Assembly (NCBI GenBank): GCA_946886185.1 | Contig: CAMPIC010000017.1 | Location: 1-14,569 of the forward strand | Source: an uncultured bacterium | GTDB lineage: Bacteria > Eisenbacteria > RBG-16-71-46 > CAIMUX01 | DNA length: 14,569 nt | Direction: 5' to 3' | Shown here: positions 13,241 through 14,569 of the stretch, piece by piece | How the letters are laid out: every line of letters starts with the position of its first letter | How positions within the stretch are numbered: the stretch's first letter is position 1 | Notes under the pieces: model-generated | What the model was told of the DNA's origin: nothing | Databases searched by the model: none | The model's input: the letters and a program-made list of their open reading frames with translations, nothing else | Made by a program: the position numbers and the translations under genes

Positions 13241-14569
13241 CTACGTCGGCTTGCCGGAGAGGTCGCGGATGGTCTCCAGCTCTTCCCAACGGGCGAACGC
13301 GCGGGCGATCTCTTCTTCGAGCCCGGCGAGCCGCGCGCGGGACGCGGCGACCTCCTCGGAACGCGATCTATAGAAGTCCGGAGAAGACATGAGCGCATAG
13401 ATCCGATTCTTCTCCGCGTCCAGCTTGTCGATGCGCTCGGGCAGCTGCTCGAGCTCGCGCCTCTCCTGGAATCCCAGCTTGCGGGTGGTCGCGCCGCTTG
13501 CTTTCGCCGTCGCGCTGGCAGCCGGCTTCGGCTCCTGCTTTCCCGAGGCGCGCTTCGCGCCAGCCTCCGGTCTGCCGGAGCCAGTCGTCGTATCCGCCGG
13601 CATATTCGCGCCACCGTCCGTTGCCCTCGAACACCAGGGTGGAAGTGACGACGTTGTTCAAGAATTCGCGATCGTGCGAGACCAGCAGGATGGTTCCCTC
13701 GAAACCAGCGAGGAGATCTTCCACCAGCTCGAGCGTCTCGAGATCGAGATCGTTGGTCGGCTCGTCGAGGACGAGAAGGTTGGAGGGGCGGGAGAGCACT
13801 TGCGCGAGCTGCAGCCGTTTCCGCTCACCGCCCGACAGCTTCGTAACCGGACCTTGAATCTGCTCCGAAGTGAAGAGAAAGTCGCGCAGATAGCCCACCA
13901 CGTGGCGCTCGGTCCCTCCGACCGTCACCGTGTCCCGACCTTGTCCGACGTTGTCGAACACGGTCTTGGCCGGGTCGATGCTGTCGTGGAGCTGCTGGAA
14001 GTGAGCGATCTCCACCTTTGCGCCCAGCTCGACGGTTCCTTCCTGCGGAGGCATCTCCCCCAGGAGCAGCCTGATCAAGGTGGTCTTGCCGCTCCCGTTG
14101 GGACCGATGATCCCGATGCGGTCGCCGCGTTGGACGGTCAAGGTCAGCCCGGAAACGATGGGTAGACCAGGATTTTCCAGCGGACGCGTCTCTGCGGAGG
14201 GACGCGCCTCCGCGTGGGGAGACGTCCCCGCATAGTGAAATCCGAGATTGCGCGCGCGGAGCACGACTCGTCCCGACTTCTCCGCTTCCTGGAGCTGCGC
14301 GGAAGCCGCTCCTTGTTCCGAGCGTCGCGCTCTGCGCTCGTTGCGCATCGCCTCGAGCGCGCGGACGCGCCCTTCGTTGCGGGTTCGCCGGGCTTTGATG
14401 CCGCGGCGGAGCCACGTTTCCTCCTGAGCGAGCCGCTTGTCGAAGAGCGCGTTCTGCTCCGCCTCGACTTCCAGCTCGTGCCGCCGCCTCTCCAGATAGT
14501 CGTCGTATCCGCCGCGATAGCTCCGCAGCTCGCCGCGATCGAGATCGAGGATGCGGCTCGCGACTCGTC
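13241..14569 (-). CDS. uup: Uup-type ABC-F ATPase, 5' end off window, apparent frameshift before the C-terminal domain
   Basis: ABC-F proteins are soluble twin-ATPase factors that act on ribosomes or, for Uup, affect DNA and ribosome metabolism. The reading frame is open to the right edge, so the first ATPase domain is missing. Visible are its end (RILDLDRGELRSYRGGYDDY), the linker (EETWLRRGIKARRTRNEGRV), and the whole second ATPase: Walker A GPNGSGKT (14105-14082), signature LSGGE (13838-13824), Walker B LLVLDEP (about 13778-13758), switch SHDREF. After GGYDDWLRQ (to 13572) the frame becomes nonsense, while the frame starting one base later reads PEAGAKRASGKQEPKP and then the Uup coiled-coil domain (TRKLGFQERRELEQLPERID, FARWEELE) to TAG at 13241. 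Loss of two bases near 13571 (CAGAGACC to CAGACC) would explain it. It may be a sequencing error or a real mutation. Confidence 0.85.

Overview
This is a GC-rich bacterial window with tightly packed genes. Two large secreted proteins end in a C-terminal module of the FlgD-Ig / Por-type sorting class and carry cohesin-like and dockerin-like modules. That combination is familiar from uncultured, GC-rich lineages around the FCB group (for example Candidatus Eisenbacteria and Latescibacteria-like genomes). The taxonomic guess is an inference from domain style only; there is no marker gene such as an rRNA in the window.

Left part, minus strand (1-3134): a large AsmA-family protein, followed downstream by the start of a GYF_2 + AIM24-type protein that runs off the left edge. 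A 108-bp divergent intergenic region with several inverted repeats separates them from a small plus-strand hypothetical gene (3243-3713). A 514-bp non-coding stretch follows. It holds a weak terminator candidate, a possible -10 box, a perfect 16-bp palindrome and three copies of a 9-mer, and it leads into the surface-protein pair.

Middle part, plus strand (4228-8296): a 1014-residue secreted multidomain protein (parallel-repeat N-terminus, cysteine-rich cohesin-like module, Fn3-like segment, dockerin-like segment, second cohesin-like module, C-terminal sorting module). After a hairpin that looks like an intrinsic terminator comes a 316-residue protein with one cohesin-like module and the same kind of C-terminus. 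The two are probably surface or extracellular proteins and may assemble by cohesin-dockerin contacts.

Right part, minus strand (8319-13130): a compact five-gene unit, read right to left: FliA/WhiG-family sigma factor, sctJ, a gene in the SctK/FliG position, sctL, sctN. The genes overlap by ATGA or are separated by 8-24 bp, and a good sigma-70-type promoter lies ahead of the sigma gene. SctJ is a short lipoprotein with one C-terminal membrane helix, not a FliF, so this is a non-flagellar type III secretion (injectisome-type) inner-membrane ring, stator and ATPase cassette, although its gene order mirrors flagellar fliF-fliG-fliH-fliI. The export gate, secretin and C-ring genes are not in the window. 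The unit ends against a decayed Doc/Fic toxin remnant that converges on the surface-protein gene. At the right edge is a Uup-type ABC-F gene, cut by the window end and with an apparent frameshift before its C-terminal coiled-coil domain.

The strongest lead is the type III secretion cassette headed by a FliA-type sigma factor in what looks like a non-proteobacterial genome.
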